Shown here piece by piece: positions 1 through 9,352 of a stretch of DNA of 45,617 bases. The first letter of the stretch is position 1, and each line of letters opens with the position of its first letter. The notes under the pieces were generated by a model. It was not told where the DNA came from. It searched no databases and saw only the letters and a list, made by a program, of their open reading frames with translations. The stretch comes from Symbiodinium natans (lineage: Eukaryota > Sar > Dinophyceae > Suessiales > Symbiodiniaceae): positions 85,001 to 130,617 of the forward strand of contig CAJNDS010000475.1 in the NCBI GenBank assembly GCA_905221605.1. Direction: 5' to 3'. The position numbers and the translations under genes are program-made.

Positions 1-171
1 AGGCTTCCTAAACGGGATGAGAAGGCCTAAACCCCATAAACCCTACACCCTAAACCCCTGTCCATAGGCTTCTTAAGGGAGGAGGGTTCAAGGGGACACC
101 CAAGGTTCCCTATACTCCCCACTACTCCGAAAGGCTCCCTGAGCTTCCCTCTAAGGATCCCGAGGTATCTA

Positions 172-202
172 GCCCCCCCCCCCCCCCCCCTCCCCCCCCC
201 CC
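172..202. repeat. C-rich homopolymer tract
   Basis: Almost uninterrupted run of C within degenerate CCCTAAA repeats. Several such C or G runs occur in the window (about 16481-16492, 14393-14420, 20058-20073, 31614-31625, 40208-40224, 42613-42627). Their exact length may be a sequencing estimate. Confidence 0.8.
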
Positions 203-552
203 AAAAAGCCCTAAACCCTAAACCCTGAACCCTGTGAATCATGGGACTCGACCTTACTTGAACCACTAAGGCTTCACCAAGGTTGTACTCTTGGGTTTTG
301 GGGGGATTTTCTAAGGGAATATAAGGGCCAAAATCGGAGTATATTAAGGGAACCTCTTCGGGGTCCGAGAATGACTCCCTTCAAACAACCCTAGTTCTAA
401 ACCCTTCCACCCTAAGCATTCTGGAAGCACTCTGGAAGCTTAAGAAACGTAAGCCCTGAACACCATGAAAGCTTAGAGAAAACGAAGCCCTAAACCCTAA
501 AACGCCCGATAACAATTCCCAAACCCCCCGGAAGCTTAAAAACGAGAAGCCC

Positions 553-680
553 TAACCCTAAAGCCTACACACCTGCACCCTGACCCTAAACCGTAAACCC
601 TAAACTCCCTAAACCCTAAACTCCCTAAACCCTAAACTCCCTAAACCCTAAACCCTAAACCCTAAACCCTAAACCCTATC
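553..680. repeat. CCCTAAA tract upstream of first exon island
   Basis: Mixed CCCTAAACT and CCCTAAA units leading into the AG acceptor of the exon at 697. A TTTAGGG tract starts just past the other side of that exon (about 780-1020). Confidence 0.85.
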
Positions 681-696
681 TTAGCTCAGTCCGCAG

Positions 697-768
697 AGCC
701 CTCGGGAACCCGACCTGGAGGTTGACTCCGCCTCATGGAGCACCGCTGCTGACTCCTGGGTTGAGGAT
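697..768 (+). CDS. Candidate internal exon, unknown protein
   Basis: A 24-codon open island between CGCAG and GTGAGG, containing the peptide EPDLEVDSASWSTAADSWVE. The residue composition is ordinary and unlike the heptamer translations, and both splice borders are canonical. The gene is not recognised. Partner exons probably lie at 1029-1135 and beyond, but the phases I can read do not join directly. Confidence 0.5.
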
Positions 769-1028
769 GTGAGGGGTTGAGGGTTTAGGGTTTAGGGTTT
801 GGGGTTTAGGGTTTAGGGTTTGGGGGGGTTAGGGTTTAGGGTTTAGGGTGTTTAGGGTTTAGGGTGTTTAGTGTTTAGGGTTTAGGGTTTAGCGTTTAGG
901 AGGGTTTGGGGGGGTTAGGGTTTAGGGTTTGGGGTTTGGGGTTTGGGCTTTATCGGGGTTCAGGGTTTAGGGTTTGGGGGGTTTAGGGTTTAGGGTTTGG
1001 AGTTTGGGGTTTGGGCTTTGGGGTTTAG

Positions 1029-1135
1029 GACGCATTCACTGCGGTATGGAAGAGGAGGCATCACGGCCGCCGATAAGGTGGTGGGGTCTGCAGGATTGGA
1101 AGGGACTGGGGCTTCGTTGGTCCAGGGCTTCAAGG
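1029..1135 (+). CDS. Candidate internal exon, unknown protein
   Basis: Open island starting after TTTAG and ending before a GC donor (CAAGG|GCTGAAG). Reads RYGRGGITAADKVVGSAGLE in the second half-frame. Flanked by TTTAGGG-type repeats on both sides. No family recognised. Confidence 0.45.
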
Positions 1136-1345
1136 GCTGAAGGGTTTAGGGTTCAGGGTTCAGGGTTTAGGGTTTAGGGTTTGGGGTTTGGGGGTTTAGG
1201 GGTTTAGGGGTTTAGGGGTTCGGGGTGAAGGCTTTAACTAAACCCTAAGCCCTACTGGCCATCATGGCAAGGAGCCCTAAACCCTAAACCCTAAACCCTA
1301 AACCCTAAACCCTAAACCCTAAACCCTAAACCCTAAACCCCACAG

Positions 1346-1482
1346 GAGTCTTAAATGCCTGCAGTTTCCTGCAAGCATGAGATCTCGGGCTTGTATGGCA
1401 AGTCCTGCACTCTTCGAACCTAGAGGTCGAACTAAGAAGTCACGTGGGACGACTTTGGAGCTTAAATTACTGAGCTTGCAGG
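1346..1482 (+). CDS. Candidate internal exon, unknown protein
   Basis: A 45-codon open island between CCCCACAG, reached directly from a CCCTAAA tract, and CAGG|GTTTAGGG, the start of a TTTAGGG tract. It is a good example of the heptamer supplying both splice sites. It includes FEPRGRTKKSRGTTLELKLL. No family recognised. Confidence 0.5.
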
Positions 1483-1841
1483 GTTTAGGGTTTAGGGTTT
1501 AGGGTTTAGGGTTAGGATTTAGGGTTTAGGGTTTAGGGTTTAGGGTTTAGTTAGGGTTTAGGGTTTAGGGTGTAGGGATAGGATTTGGGGTTTAGAGTCT
1601 AGGAGTTCGGGTTTAGGGTTTGGGGTATAGGGTCGACCCGATACCCCCTAAGCGCCTCAAAGTCCTGAACCCGAAGGGCGAAACCGGAACCATCCTAAAC
1701 CCTAAACACCAAGCCCTAAACCCTAAACCCTAAACCCCAAACCCCAAACCCTAAACCCTAAACCCTAAACCCTAAACCCTAATCCTAAACCCTAAACCCA
1801 AGCCCTAAACCCTAAACTGCCGAAAGCCCTGTCCCCCCCAG

Positions 1842-1889
1842 GCGGCCTGCAGCACGCGCTCCATGTGCGCCTGGGGCTTGAGGGTCTTG
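1842..1889 (+). CDS. Short coding-like island, strand uncertain
   Basis: Between a C tract (1690-1820) and G-rich degenerate repeats. Plus strand after CCCCCAG reads GLQHALHVRLGLEGLGANK; minus strand reads KTLKPQAHMERVLQAAW. Both look coding, so only the presence of an exon-like island is claimed. Confidence 0.3.
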
Positions 1890-2116
1890 GGGCTAATAAG
1901 GGTTTAAGGGGTTAGAGCCAGGGCTGAGGGCTTTTAGGGCCTTTAGGGATTTTAGGGCTTTTAGGGCTTAAGGTTTAGGGTTTAGGGTTTAAAATTTAGG
2001 GTTGAGGGTTAGGGTTTATGGGTGCGTGGGTTTAAGGCTCATGGGCTCTGGGTGCATTTTTGGGGTCCGCCCAACCTGTCCAGGTGTATCGGCCGCAAAG
2101 CCGTAAGCCCCAAGCC

Positions 2117-2208
2117 TTGGGATGTTCCCTCTTATACGAACAGTCCTGAATAGGGACTCTAGTACCCCCCCTATTAAGGACTGCTAGTGTATGGGGGAAC
2201 ATCCCAAA
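2117..2208. mobile_element. Small inverted-repeat element, family A copy 1
   Basis: About 92 bp with long terminal inverted repeats: TTGGGATGTTCCC at the left, GGGGGAACATCCCAA at the right. Sub-terminal AACAGTCCTGAATAGGG and CCCTATTAAGGACTG are also inverted. Non-coding, MITE-like. At least seven further copies or partial copies are in the window. Confidence 0.75.
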
Positions 2209-2349
2209 CCCTAAATTCCCCGTGAACCCTAAACTATGATAGCCCTAAACCCTACCCTAAATCCTAAAGCCTAAATTTAACCAAGGCCCGACATGCGTAG
2301 AAACAGGCAACACTGGCAGGAGGCCGCACCACTAAAGCTAGATTTTTCA

Positions 2350-2388
2350 TTTTTTTTTTTTTTTTTTTTTTGGGGGGGGGGGGGGGGG
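2350..2388. repeat. T-run joined to G-run
   Basis: About 22 T followed by about 17 G, leading into a TTTAGGG tract. Composition resembles a degenerate slipped heptamer or a polymerase-prone homopolymer; the true length may differ. Confidence 0.75.
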
Positions 2389-2584
2389 CTTTAGGGTTTA
2401 GGGTTTATTTAGGGTTTAGGGACTTGCAATGCGATGAAGTCCGACGGTCGCAGGGTTTCGGGCTTTCGGGTGTTTGGGGCTTTCAGGGCTTAAGGTTTTA
2501 GGGTGTTTGGGTTTCAGATTTTAGGGCTTCCTTGCTGAAGACTAAACCATCTCCTAGGCCGTCTCTTGCATTTCCAATCTGCAG

Positions 2585-2645
2585 GACCAGGTGATGCCGA
2601 AAACTGGGATCATACACCATCCACGAGTCTGAACCCCCTATTCAG
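2585..2645 (+). CDS. Candidate internal exon, unknown protein
   Basis: A 61-nt island between CTGCAG and the donor AG|GTACGG, open in the frame PGDAENWDHTPSTSLNPLF. Both borders are strong. The product is unknown. Confidence 0.5.
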
Positions 2646-3309
2646 GTACGGCATCTGGACCAGCAACCCTTCGGGAATTGTAATTGAGTCTCTAAACCTA
2701 AACCCTAAGTCCTGCCCTAAACCCTAAACCCTAAACCCTAAACCCTAAACCCTAAACTCCCAAACCTAAACCGCAAGCCTCAGCCCGACAGAACAGGTCA
2801 ATAATTGAGCTCCTCCAAGAAAATTCCTTACTACCGTCTTAGGGTTTCGGCTAAATCCTAAATCCTAAAGCCTGAAGCCTATAGCCTGAAGCCTAAAGCC
2901 TGAAGCCTAAAACCTAAACCCTCGGAGGGTTCAGGGTCTGTGAAGATCCCAGCGGCTTTGACGGCTGTCGGCGTCCCACCGTCGGCCATAGCGGCCTCGG
3001 TCCGGCCCCCCCTCCCAAAAGGCCCTTGGCCGTCCCAAACCCACAGGGTTTAGGGTTTCGGGTTTAGGGTTTAGGGTTTAGGGTTTAAGGTTTAGGGTTT
3101 AGGGTTTGAGGTCAATGAACCGAAGAACCCGAATACGCCCCAAGCCCTGCTGCCCCTGCCAACCTACCCTGAACCCCAAACCCTCAACCCTAAGCCCTAA
3201 ACCCTAAGTCCTAAGCCCTAAACCCTAAACTGTAAACCCTAAACTTGAAGCCCTAACCCCCAAATCCAAACCTAAATGTTAAACTCCGTTGTCCCCAAGG
3301 CCACTGCAG

Positions 3310-3330
3310 ACCAAATCCCGGATTGCGCCC
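3310..3330 (+). CDS. Possible 21-nt microexon
   Basis: Lies between CACTGCAG and CCC|GTAAGC, inside an 80-bp island bracketed by a C tract and a G tract. Reads TKSRIAP in frame 1. The acceptor could instead be the AAG 14 bp upstream. Very short, so tentative. Confidence 0.3.
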
Positions 3331-3429
3331 GTAAGCCTGCGCACCTGAAACCTCCGACTTCGGGGTTTAGGGTTTAGGGTTTAGGGTTTAGGGTTTAGGG
3401 TTTAGGGTTTAGGGTTTCCAAAAACGGAG

Positions 3430-3517
3430 CCCCAAAAACCTCGCTTTAAGCCCGCCTGGTTCGCCTCCTCCGCGGCAGCCACAGCTCGGCGGGCTGCGGA
3501 GACCTTGGGTGCGGATG
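3430..3517 (+). CDS. Candidate internal exon, unknown protein
   Basis: A 29-codon island ending at GGATG|GTATGC. Reads PRFKPAWFASSAAATARRAA followed by ETLGAD, typical alanine-rich helical coding sequence. The acceptor (ACGGAG) is weak. TTTAGGG tracts flank it on both sides. Confidence 0.55.
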
Positions 3518-3539
3518 GTATGCTATGGTTAGGGTTTAA

Positions 3540-3705
3540 GGTTTAGGGTTTAGGGTTTAGGGTTTAGGGTTTAGGGTTTAGGGTTTAGGGTTTAGGGTTT
3601 AGGGTTTAGGGTTTAGGGTTTAGGGTCTAGGGTCTAGGGTCTAGGGTCTAGGGTTTAGGGTTTAGGGTCTAGGGTTTAGGGTTTAGGGTTTAGGGTTCGG
3701 GTTCT
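3540..3705. repeat. TTTAGGG tract with a TCTAGGG block
   Basis: Near-perfect TTTAGGG units interrupted around 3625-3660 by consecutive TCTAGGG units. The clustering of one variant indicates local tandem copying. Confidence 0.9.
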
Positions 3706-3708
3706 TAT

Positions 3709-3800
3709 TGAGGGTCCCCTCATAAGGGAATCATACTATTTGGGGTCTATTTTCGAGGTCCCCGATTGTCGTAAACCTTCTGAATATAGGGGCCTGAAAG
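3709..3800. mobile_element. Family E repeat, copy 1
   Basis: Shares TCATACTATTTGGGGTCTAT, GAGGTCCCCGATTGTCGTAA and flanking sequence with 33251-33371 and 41486-41572. Dispersed non-coding repeat; ends not certain. Confidence 0.55.
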
Positions 3801-3825
3801 ACTAGAATAAAGACTTCTTTTTTTT

Positions 3826-3891
3826 TGGGGGCGGGGGGAGGGAGCCGAGGGGCGGGGGGGGGGGGGGGAGGGGCGGGGGGGGGGCGGGGGG

Positions 3892-3925
<34 letters not shown>
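3826..3925. repeat. Long G-rich homopolymer
   Basis: About 100 bp of almost pure G with a few A and C. The glycine ORF over it is not regarded as a gene. Confidence 0.85.
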
Positions 3926-3927
<2 letters not shown>

Positions 3928-4560
3928 CTATAGAGGGAGCATTGGGGAAGATTGTTGGTGATCTTTCCGACCCGTATAAACCCGGATGGTATGGTTCTTG
4001 CCGTTAGGGTCAGGGTTTAGGGTTCAGGGCTTCGGGTTTATGAGCTTTAGGGGCTTCGGGTTGAAGGGTTTGTGGGTTTAGGGGCCCAAAACGAGACAGG
4101 GGGGAGGGCGTGGGTTTTGAGGGTGACTATCAGTGACCGTATATATAGGGTTTGAGACGAGAGTTCACATGAACTGCTACCTCTGCAATATCTAGGAGCG
4201 CACACCTTGCGCCGCAAATCCCCAACCCGAAGCCGCAAAGCAACCGCGGGATTTGTGATTCGGCGGCCCATGCCGCGATTAACGTTAACCCCCAAAACCC
4301 TAAACCCTCAACCCTAAACAGGTCTTGAATACCTTGATCAGCAGAATCGACCCACTCCTCGTGCCAGGAACCATCACCCCGCGAGCCCTTTCCTCGGTGG
4401 ATACTCCCCGTCGTCCCTTTGGGACTAGGTACACGCACCCGAATTCCTTCAGTAATGGTCTTTAACCCGCAGCATTGTTGGGGTTAGGTTGGGCTTAGGT
4501 GAGGGGTTCAGGGTCTAGGGTTTAGGGTTCAGGGTTTAGGGCTCAGGGTTTGGGTGTTAG

Positions 4561-4641
4561 CCCGTTGCGCTACAGCGCGGTCCTCACTGGGGCTTCCAGC
4601 GAGCTTGTGCTCGGCGCCATCTGTGCCCTGGCAGCATGGGG
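4561..4641 (+). CDS. Candidate internal exon with hydrophobic segment
   Basis: Begins after GTGTTAG and ends near a GC donor (GGG|GCTCAGG). Reads YSAVLTGASSELVLGAICAL then AAWGL, long enough for part of a membrane helix. Product unknown. Confidence 0.5.
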
Positions 4642-4818
4642 GCTCAGGGTTTAAGGGGGCTCAAGATCAGGAGGGTTCCGGGTTGAGGGCCCTAATTACA
4701 CCCTAAACCCTAAACCCTAAACCCTAAACCCTACACCCTAAACCCTATTTGCTGGGCAAAAGCTGCAGACCACAGTTCGATTGCTCTCAAGTCGCCCTTC
4801 AGTTTCAGGATTCACGGC

Positions 4819-4964
4819 TACTTGGAGGTTCATGGTACTTAGTATCCAATTATAAGGGTACCTGCAACCCACTTATAAGCCCCTGAAGTGCCCCAATATG
4901 GTTTTATTAGTACAGTTAGAAGTACACTTATAAAAGGTTAAGAAGTACCATGAACCTCCAAGTA
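4819..4964. mobile_element. Small inverted-repeat element, family B copy 1
   Basis: 146 bp bounded by TACTTGGAGGTTCATGGTAC and GTACCATGAACCTCCAAGTA, perfect 20-bp inverted repeats. Interior AT-richer, with GTACAGTTAGAAGTAC and AAGCCCCTGAAGTGCCC shared with copies at 29981 and 31957. No ORF. Confidence 0.85.
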
Positions 4965-5067
4965 GTGCTCAAAGTAAGGTATGGCAATGAAGAAACCTTA
5001 CCGCCCATACTGATTTAGCTTACGTTCCTGAAACAAGAGCAGGCTAAGGGTGTAGGACTCGATGCGG

Positions 5068-5163
5068 TTTAGGGTTTAGGGTTTAGGGTTTAGGGTTTAG
5101 GGTTTAGGGTTTAGGGTTTAGGGTTTAGGGTTTAGGGTTTAGGGTTTAGGGTTTAGGGTTTAG
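5068..5163. repeat. Uninterrupted TTTAGGG tract
   Basis: About 13 perfect heptamers without variants, so either young or selectively maintained. Confidence 0.95.
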
Positions 5164-5523
5164 ACTTTCCAGGGTTTAGGGTTTAGGGTTGAGAGTATAG
5201 GTCCGGCTGGGGTCATGAGGTGCATCGCAGGACTTCGGGCAGAAAGCTCACTTGGGTACCCCTAGGTCCCACTGAACTTCCGGAATTCTCTGAACTCCGG
5301 ACCCTAAACCCCAAACCCGGAAACCCTTAACCCCCAAACCCCTCAACCTCAAACCCCTCAAGCCCTCCTCCCCCAAAATTAGGGTTTGGGGGTTGTTGTT
5401 TAGGGTTTAGGGTTTAGGGTTTATAGGGTTTAGGGCTTAAGGTTTAGGGTTTAGGGTTTAGGGTTACTAACCTAAACCCTAAATTCGAAACCCGAAACCG
5501 GGCCTGGGTCATGTCATTCAAAG

Positions 5524-5578
5524 GGCGCGAGGACCACAGAATTGCACGCAGGCGGCGATTGGGGACTTGAAGTCGATG
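5524..5578 (+). CDS. Candidate internal exon, unknown protein
   Basis: Between TTCAAAG and ATG|GTATCC; reads ARGPQNCTQAAIGDLKSM. The frame is open further upstream (GLGHVIQR), so the true acceptor may be earlier. Flanked by C repeats on the left and C then G repeats on the right. Confidence 0.45.
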
Positions 5579-5686
5579 GTATCCCTAAACCCTAAACGGG
5601 GTTTAGGGTTTAGGGTTTAGGGTTTAGGGTTTAGGGTTTAGGGTTTAGGGTCTAGGTTTTGCCTGGGGCTTTAAACTAAATTCAAG

Positions 5687-5729
5687 CTACGCCCACCAAC
5701 CGCGAGGTGCTTGCTACTAGAATCTCTAG
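5687..5729 (+). CDS. Candidate internal exon, first of a phase-consistent run
   Basis: 43 nt between TTCAAG and CTCTAG|GTAACG, a near-consensus donor. Reads TPTNREVLATRIS. Its two leftover bases join in phase to the island at 5799. The run 5687-7015 (five exons) stays in one frame. Confidence 0.5.
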
Positions 5730-5798
5730 GTAACGAGGAGACTTGCAGGTGGCTACTAACGAAGGGCTAGGGTTTAGGGTTTAGGGCTTAGGGTTTAG

Positions 5799-5896
5799 GG
5801 GAACCTTTAACGTGCTGCCGACCTGCTTGGACCTCGAAAGTCGCAGGGGGCGGACGCACTTTACCAAGATCTGGGTGTGGGAGCTCTGCACATCTA
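5799..5896 (+). CDS. Candidate internal exon
   Basis: Starts after a TTTAG at the end of a heptamer tract and reads TFNVLPTCLDLESRRGRTHF then TKIWVWELC. The donor is one of several GC sites near 5889-5900, directly before a CCCTAAA tract. In phase with 5687-5729 upstream. Confidence 0.45.
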
Positions 5897-5974
5897 GCAG
5901 CCCTAAACCCTAAACCCTAAACCCTAAACCCTAAACCCTAAACCCTGGAACCTCGGAAGCCCTAAGCCCTGCAG

Positions 5975-6027
5975 CACACAAAGCCTGGGCCGGGCCATCT
6001 TGCAGAACCATGTGGTCAGGTGGCAAG
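5975..6027 (+). CDS. Candidate internal exon
   Basis: Follows CCCTGCAG and ends at GGCAAG|GTGTCA. In the frame that joins its neighbours it reads HKAWAGPSCRTMWSGGK. An alternative frame (SLGRAILQNHVVRWQG) is also open, so the frame is not settled. Confidence 0.4.
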
Positions 6028-6032
6028 GTGTC

Positions 6033-6291
6033 AAGTCTTTAATCCCCTCCCCCTGATATTGAACCCCCCCCCTCCTACCCCCAATGTTTCATACCCCCCA
6101 TTACAGTTATATTATAGTATAGAGGTTTTGTTAATATTAGGGTTTAGGTATAGAGGTTTTGTTAATATTAAACCCCCCCCCTACCCCAATGTTTAATACC
6201 CCCCCAGTACAGTTATATTATAGTATATTGGGCTTTTGTTTTAAAATATAAGGGGGCAGGGGGGGGGGTTCATGTTAGGGGGAGAGGGTTA
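6033..6291. mobile_element. Family G element, copy 1, with internal duplication
   Basis: Bounded by AATCCCCTCCCCCTGATATT and GTTAGGGGGAGAGGGTTATT, with poly-C just inside the left end and poly-G inside the right. Interior contains CAGTTATATTATAGTATA twice, and TATAGAGGTTTTGTTAATAT twice, separated by GGGTTTAGG. A second, shorter copy is at 20031-20180. Confidence 0.65.
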
Positions 6292-6795
6292 TTCGTTAAC
6301 GTTGACTTAGAAACAGAATCATCTGAACACATGTTTAAGATATGTGTAGCAGCATAAAAAGCTGTGATAACAACAAAAAGAATACATGCAAATGAAAGGT
6401 GCCGACAAAAACAACAGTCATAGTGAAAACAGGAGGATCACTCAGAGAACTGGACATGTGCACGCTCCGGCATCTTTTCCTTCAGCAGAAGAGTCTGAAG
6501 GCGACCTGTGCAGGGCAGAATGCCCGAAGAACCCTAAAACCCTGAAACCTAAACCCCGTGAAACCTTAAAACCCCAAAACCCTAAAAACCCGAAAACCCT
6601 TAAAGCCCTAAATCCCCAAACCCCTTAAAGCCCTACAACCCTACAACCCTAAAACCCCCAAAACCCCAAACCCGACAATGCCCTAAAACCCGAAACCCTA
6701 ATTTGTTGGGGCTTCGTGGGCTTTGAGGGCACCCTGTCTTTCTGGGGCTGCGGGGGATCTTCAGAGCTTGGGGCTTTGAGGGCGTTGACACTTAG
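6292..6795. other. Gene-poor stretch
   Basis: Unique sequence to about 6520, then degenerate CCCTAAAA/CCCTTAAAG repeats to 6700 and a G-rich degenerate stretch. An ATG at 6386 opens an 80-codon frame whose second half is repeat; the first half (MQMKGADKNNSHSENRRITQ) could be real, but nothing supports it further. Confidence 0.5.
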
Positions 6796-6852
6796 GACTT
6801 TGTGGAGACGGGAGCGCATGGCCCCCTAGCATCATGTGTCCCATGGGCGAAG
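6796..6852 (+). CDS. Candidate internal exon
   Basis: 57 nt, phase 0 at both ends: after CACTTAG, ending AAG|GTTTCA. Reads DFVETGAHGPLASCVPWAK. Joins in frame to 6935-7015. Confidence 0.55.
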
Positions 6853-6934
6853 GTTTCACGGTTTGGGGTTTGGGGTTTAGGTTTAGGGCTTAGGGTTTAA
6901 GGTTGAGGCTTAGAGGGTTTGGGGCTTCGGCCAG

Positions 6935-7015
6935 CGGAGACTCGGACAACTTGCCTCAACCCAGCAAGCTGTAGACTCTTTGGCACCCTCCACCCCTGAC
7001 CTGCGAACCCCCGAA
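6935..7015 (+). CDS. Candidate internal exon
   Basis: 81 nt between GGCCAG and a GC donor (CCGAA|GCCTGA). Reads RRLGQLASTQQAVDSLAPST then PDLRTPE. Phase 0 at both ends. The next codon is a stop, which supports termination by splicing at or before this point. Confidence 0.5.
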
Positions 7016-7185
7016 GCCTGAATGCTTTAAGGAACCAGGTTTGGGGTTTGGGGTTTAGGGTTTAGGGTTTAGGTCACGGAAAGGTTTCGAATGCTTCGGC
7101 ATAGGGAAGCTTGCAGGAACTGCGGTGCTGTTGGTGGGTTGACGCTTTAGGGCTAAGACCAGGCAAGCTTGCTTTTCGGCCACAG

Positions 7186-7235
7186 CCGTGTGTCGGGAGA
7201 TGCGTCACAAGTATGTCCTTGAGCTTCCAGCTTCG
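7186..7235 (+). CDS. Candidate internal exon
   Basis: 50 nt between GGCCACAG and GCTTCG|GTAAACCC. Reads VCREMRHKYVLELPAS. Here the donor runs straight into CCCTAAA repeats (GTAAACCCTAAACCC), so either heptamer orientation can follow an exon. Frame does not join directly to 6935-7015. Confidence 0.55.
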
Positions 7236-7355
7236 GTAAACCCTAAACCCTAAACCCTAAACCCTAAACCCCAAACCCCAAACCCTAAACCCTAAACCCT
7301 AAACCTGTGGAAGTTGCTTCAGGGGCTATAGAGTGCGGGATTGGCCCGCTTTCAG

Positions 7356-7420
7356 GGCGGTCTCGCCGTGGCCCCATCAAGGAGAGGCATTCGTGTCCTC
7401 AGGAGTTTCCTCGTGGCCGG
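7356..7420 (+). CDS. Candidate internal exon
   Basis: Between CTTTCAG and GCCGG|GTACGC; reads GGLAVAPSRRGIRVLRSFLV. C tract upstream (7236-7305), G tract downstream (7440-7490). Confidence 0.5.
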
Positions 7421-7499
7421 GTACGCCCTTGCACCCCGGGTTTAGGGTTTAGGGTTTGGGGTTTAGGGTTTAGGGTTTAGGGTTTAGGGTTGCACCCCG

Positions 7500-8235
7500 T
7501 GACTCTCTCAAACCCAGAGCCCTAAACCTGAGGTTGAGATGTCTCATGCCCAATTTGACAGGTCGTCATGTCGCACCTGCGAAACGATGCCATGGGATCC
7601 GGAGAACAGGCAGCCGCTGAAAGCGAAGAGCGCGCGCGCGTGTGGAATGGCGGGCCAACTTCCGCCAGCTTTAGACCTCCCCGAAGCCAGATGGAGAGAA
7701 GAAGCAAGCTGTTCACGGCACTCCGAAAAGGTGCGAATCACCCACTGCCATACTTCACGCATGCCCGGCGTTTGCCAAGAGTTGGTAAGGGGATGGCAGT
7801 TGACTGCAAGTCTAGCCCAAAAAGGGCCCCCCCCCCTTCCACAGAGTCGCCCTTCTGCTACACACACCCACAACCAGCTTTCGAGGTAATTCGCCCCGAA
7901 CTGAACCCTTGAGCCGAAACCCGACCCTGTGGGTAAGCTCAAGACCATATCTCTCAACCCGCAACTCGAATGCCTACAGTAACCTCCATAAAGTTGGAAC
8001 ATGGATTTAAGGGACGATTAGGGGTAGGAGGATAATAATGTTGGGAGGATACTGTAAACCGTCGTTGGGAGCGACCCTGGGACAGAAAGCCCAAAGACCT
8101 CTGGTTGAGATCTCTCCGGTGGTGTCTTCGGCTAGCCCCTTAACTCCTTCCACCCAACGAGGCACAACTTTCAAATATCAAAAGAGACTAGCTGGTTTCC
8201 GGGGAAATCCAAGAAGGAAAAACCGACCAAGCCCT
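7500..8235. other. Unassigned unique stretch with overlapping ORFs on both strands
   Basis: Almost free of heptamers from 7510 to 8230. Frames of 114-152 codons are open on both strands (plus ATG at 7568 and 7539, minus ATG at 8002). Mutual overlap and lack of a recognisable motif prevent a choice. The plus frame at 7568 (EQAAAESEERARVWNGGPTS) has the most ordinary composition. Confidence 0.4.
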
Positions 8236-8321
8236 AAACCCTAAACCCTGAGCCCTAAACCCTAAACCCCAAACCCTCAGCCCCAAACAACCCCAAACAC
8301 CAAACAAAGCTTGTGCCTCAG

Positions 8322-8365
8322 CCCTCCCCCTCGGCGGGGAGCAAGCCTTGGCCATTTGGAAAGAG
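8322..8365 (+). CDS. Candidate exon with donor made by the heptamer
   Basis: 44 nt between GTGCCTCAG and GAG|GTTTAGGG: the intron begins exactly with the TTTAGGG tract. Reads LPLGGEQALAIWKE. CCCTAAA/CCCCAAA repeats precede it. Confidence 0.6.
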
Positions 8366-8419
8366 GTTTAGGGTTTAGGGTTCAGGGTTTAGGGTTTAGG
8401 GTGGCTTTTCGGGATTTAG

Positions 8420-9000
8420 GCCGGTTTGCCCCTCAACCTTATAAAGCTCCAAGCCCGCATCCCTTTGTACGATAGAGGGGTCTCCCATAACTTTTCAGCC
8501 GAACAGCAAAAACAGGGCCCAGTTCACGATTGTAAGGGTCGCCCGAACCTCATCCCACAAAAAGGTCCCAAGGATCTGAGGCCTCAACCCTGGTCTCAAA
8601 ACCGAAGCGACCTAAAGTAGGAAGTACTTGGGAGCACCCCCAGGAAGCTGAGGGGATCCACCATGACAAGTAACAGTTGGCGGGGGGTCTGTGGAATGGA
8701 CAGGAATGACAATCGTCTCCTGATGCGCGGTGGGACCCATGCTGTGACATGGTCTGAATCTGCAGCAAGTCTGATTGATGTGCTGCCTTTCTTTCCATTT
8801 GATGGCATGAAACACAAATCTTTGTTTTTGTTCAATCTCTGTAGTGGCCTCTATCCAGGCAATTGGGCGATGGACTATCGGTTTCCCTTCGGTGTACGAA
8901 GGAGGGTGCATCCCTTCGACCCGCTTAGATCAGCTCAGTCTTGATTCCAGCTGACACTGCGGCTCGGTAGGAGCAGAAGGCCTTAACCCCAAAAGGCCCC
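8420..9000. other. Unassigned unique stretch
   Basis: Heptamer-free. Several overlapping ORFs of 60-100 codons on both strands (for example plus 8663-8944, minus 8612-8911); no motif recognised and no clear strand preference. Confidence 0.4.
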
Positions 9001-9352
9001 TAGACAAGTGGCATTTAAACTTTCGAACCCTACACGTCCACACAGACTAAAACCAAACCCTAAGCCCAAGCCGAAACCCAACTCCTACACCCAAACAAGC
9101 CCTGAATCCCACATCCGAACGAAAGCAAGCCCTAAGAAGCCCTAGACCCTAAACCCCAGAAAAGGCCCCAAACCCCATAGCCCAGCACGATTGAGGAAGA
9201 CACAAAACACTGGAACCCTAAGCCCGAAACCCTAACCTCTCGACCCCAAACCCTAAACTCTCTCTAGACCCTAAACCCGAAACCCGAAACCCTAAACCCT
9301 AAACCCTATACCCTAAACCCAAACCCTAAACCCTAAACCCTAAACCCCACAG

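Noticed and set aside
974-1177. Proteins rich in GLGFRV/GFRVQG or LNPKP (also 20369, 41853, 10494 and many others)
   Set aside because: These are translations of TTTAGGG or CCCTAAA repeats in the three frames.
1-3700. Chromosome end or subtelomere
   Set aside because: TTTAGGG and CCCTAAA tracts alternate in both orientations over all 45 kb with genes between; no tract reaches a terminus in the expected orientation.
3826-3925. Glycine-rich protein over the poly-G stretch
   Set aside because: Pure homopolymer translation.
7905-7920. Relic spliced leader (CTTGAGCC... resembles the reverse complement of the dinoflagellate leader)
   Set aside because: Similarity stops after about 11 bases with a mismatch; no copy of the 22-nt leader was seen anywhere, including upstream of the two intronless genes.
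7544-8002. 152-codon minus ORF as a gene
   Set aside because: Two plus-strand frames of similar length overlap it, no motif is visible, and it has no supporting start or neighbour context; left as unassigned stretch.
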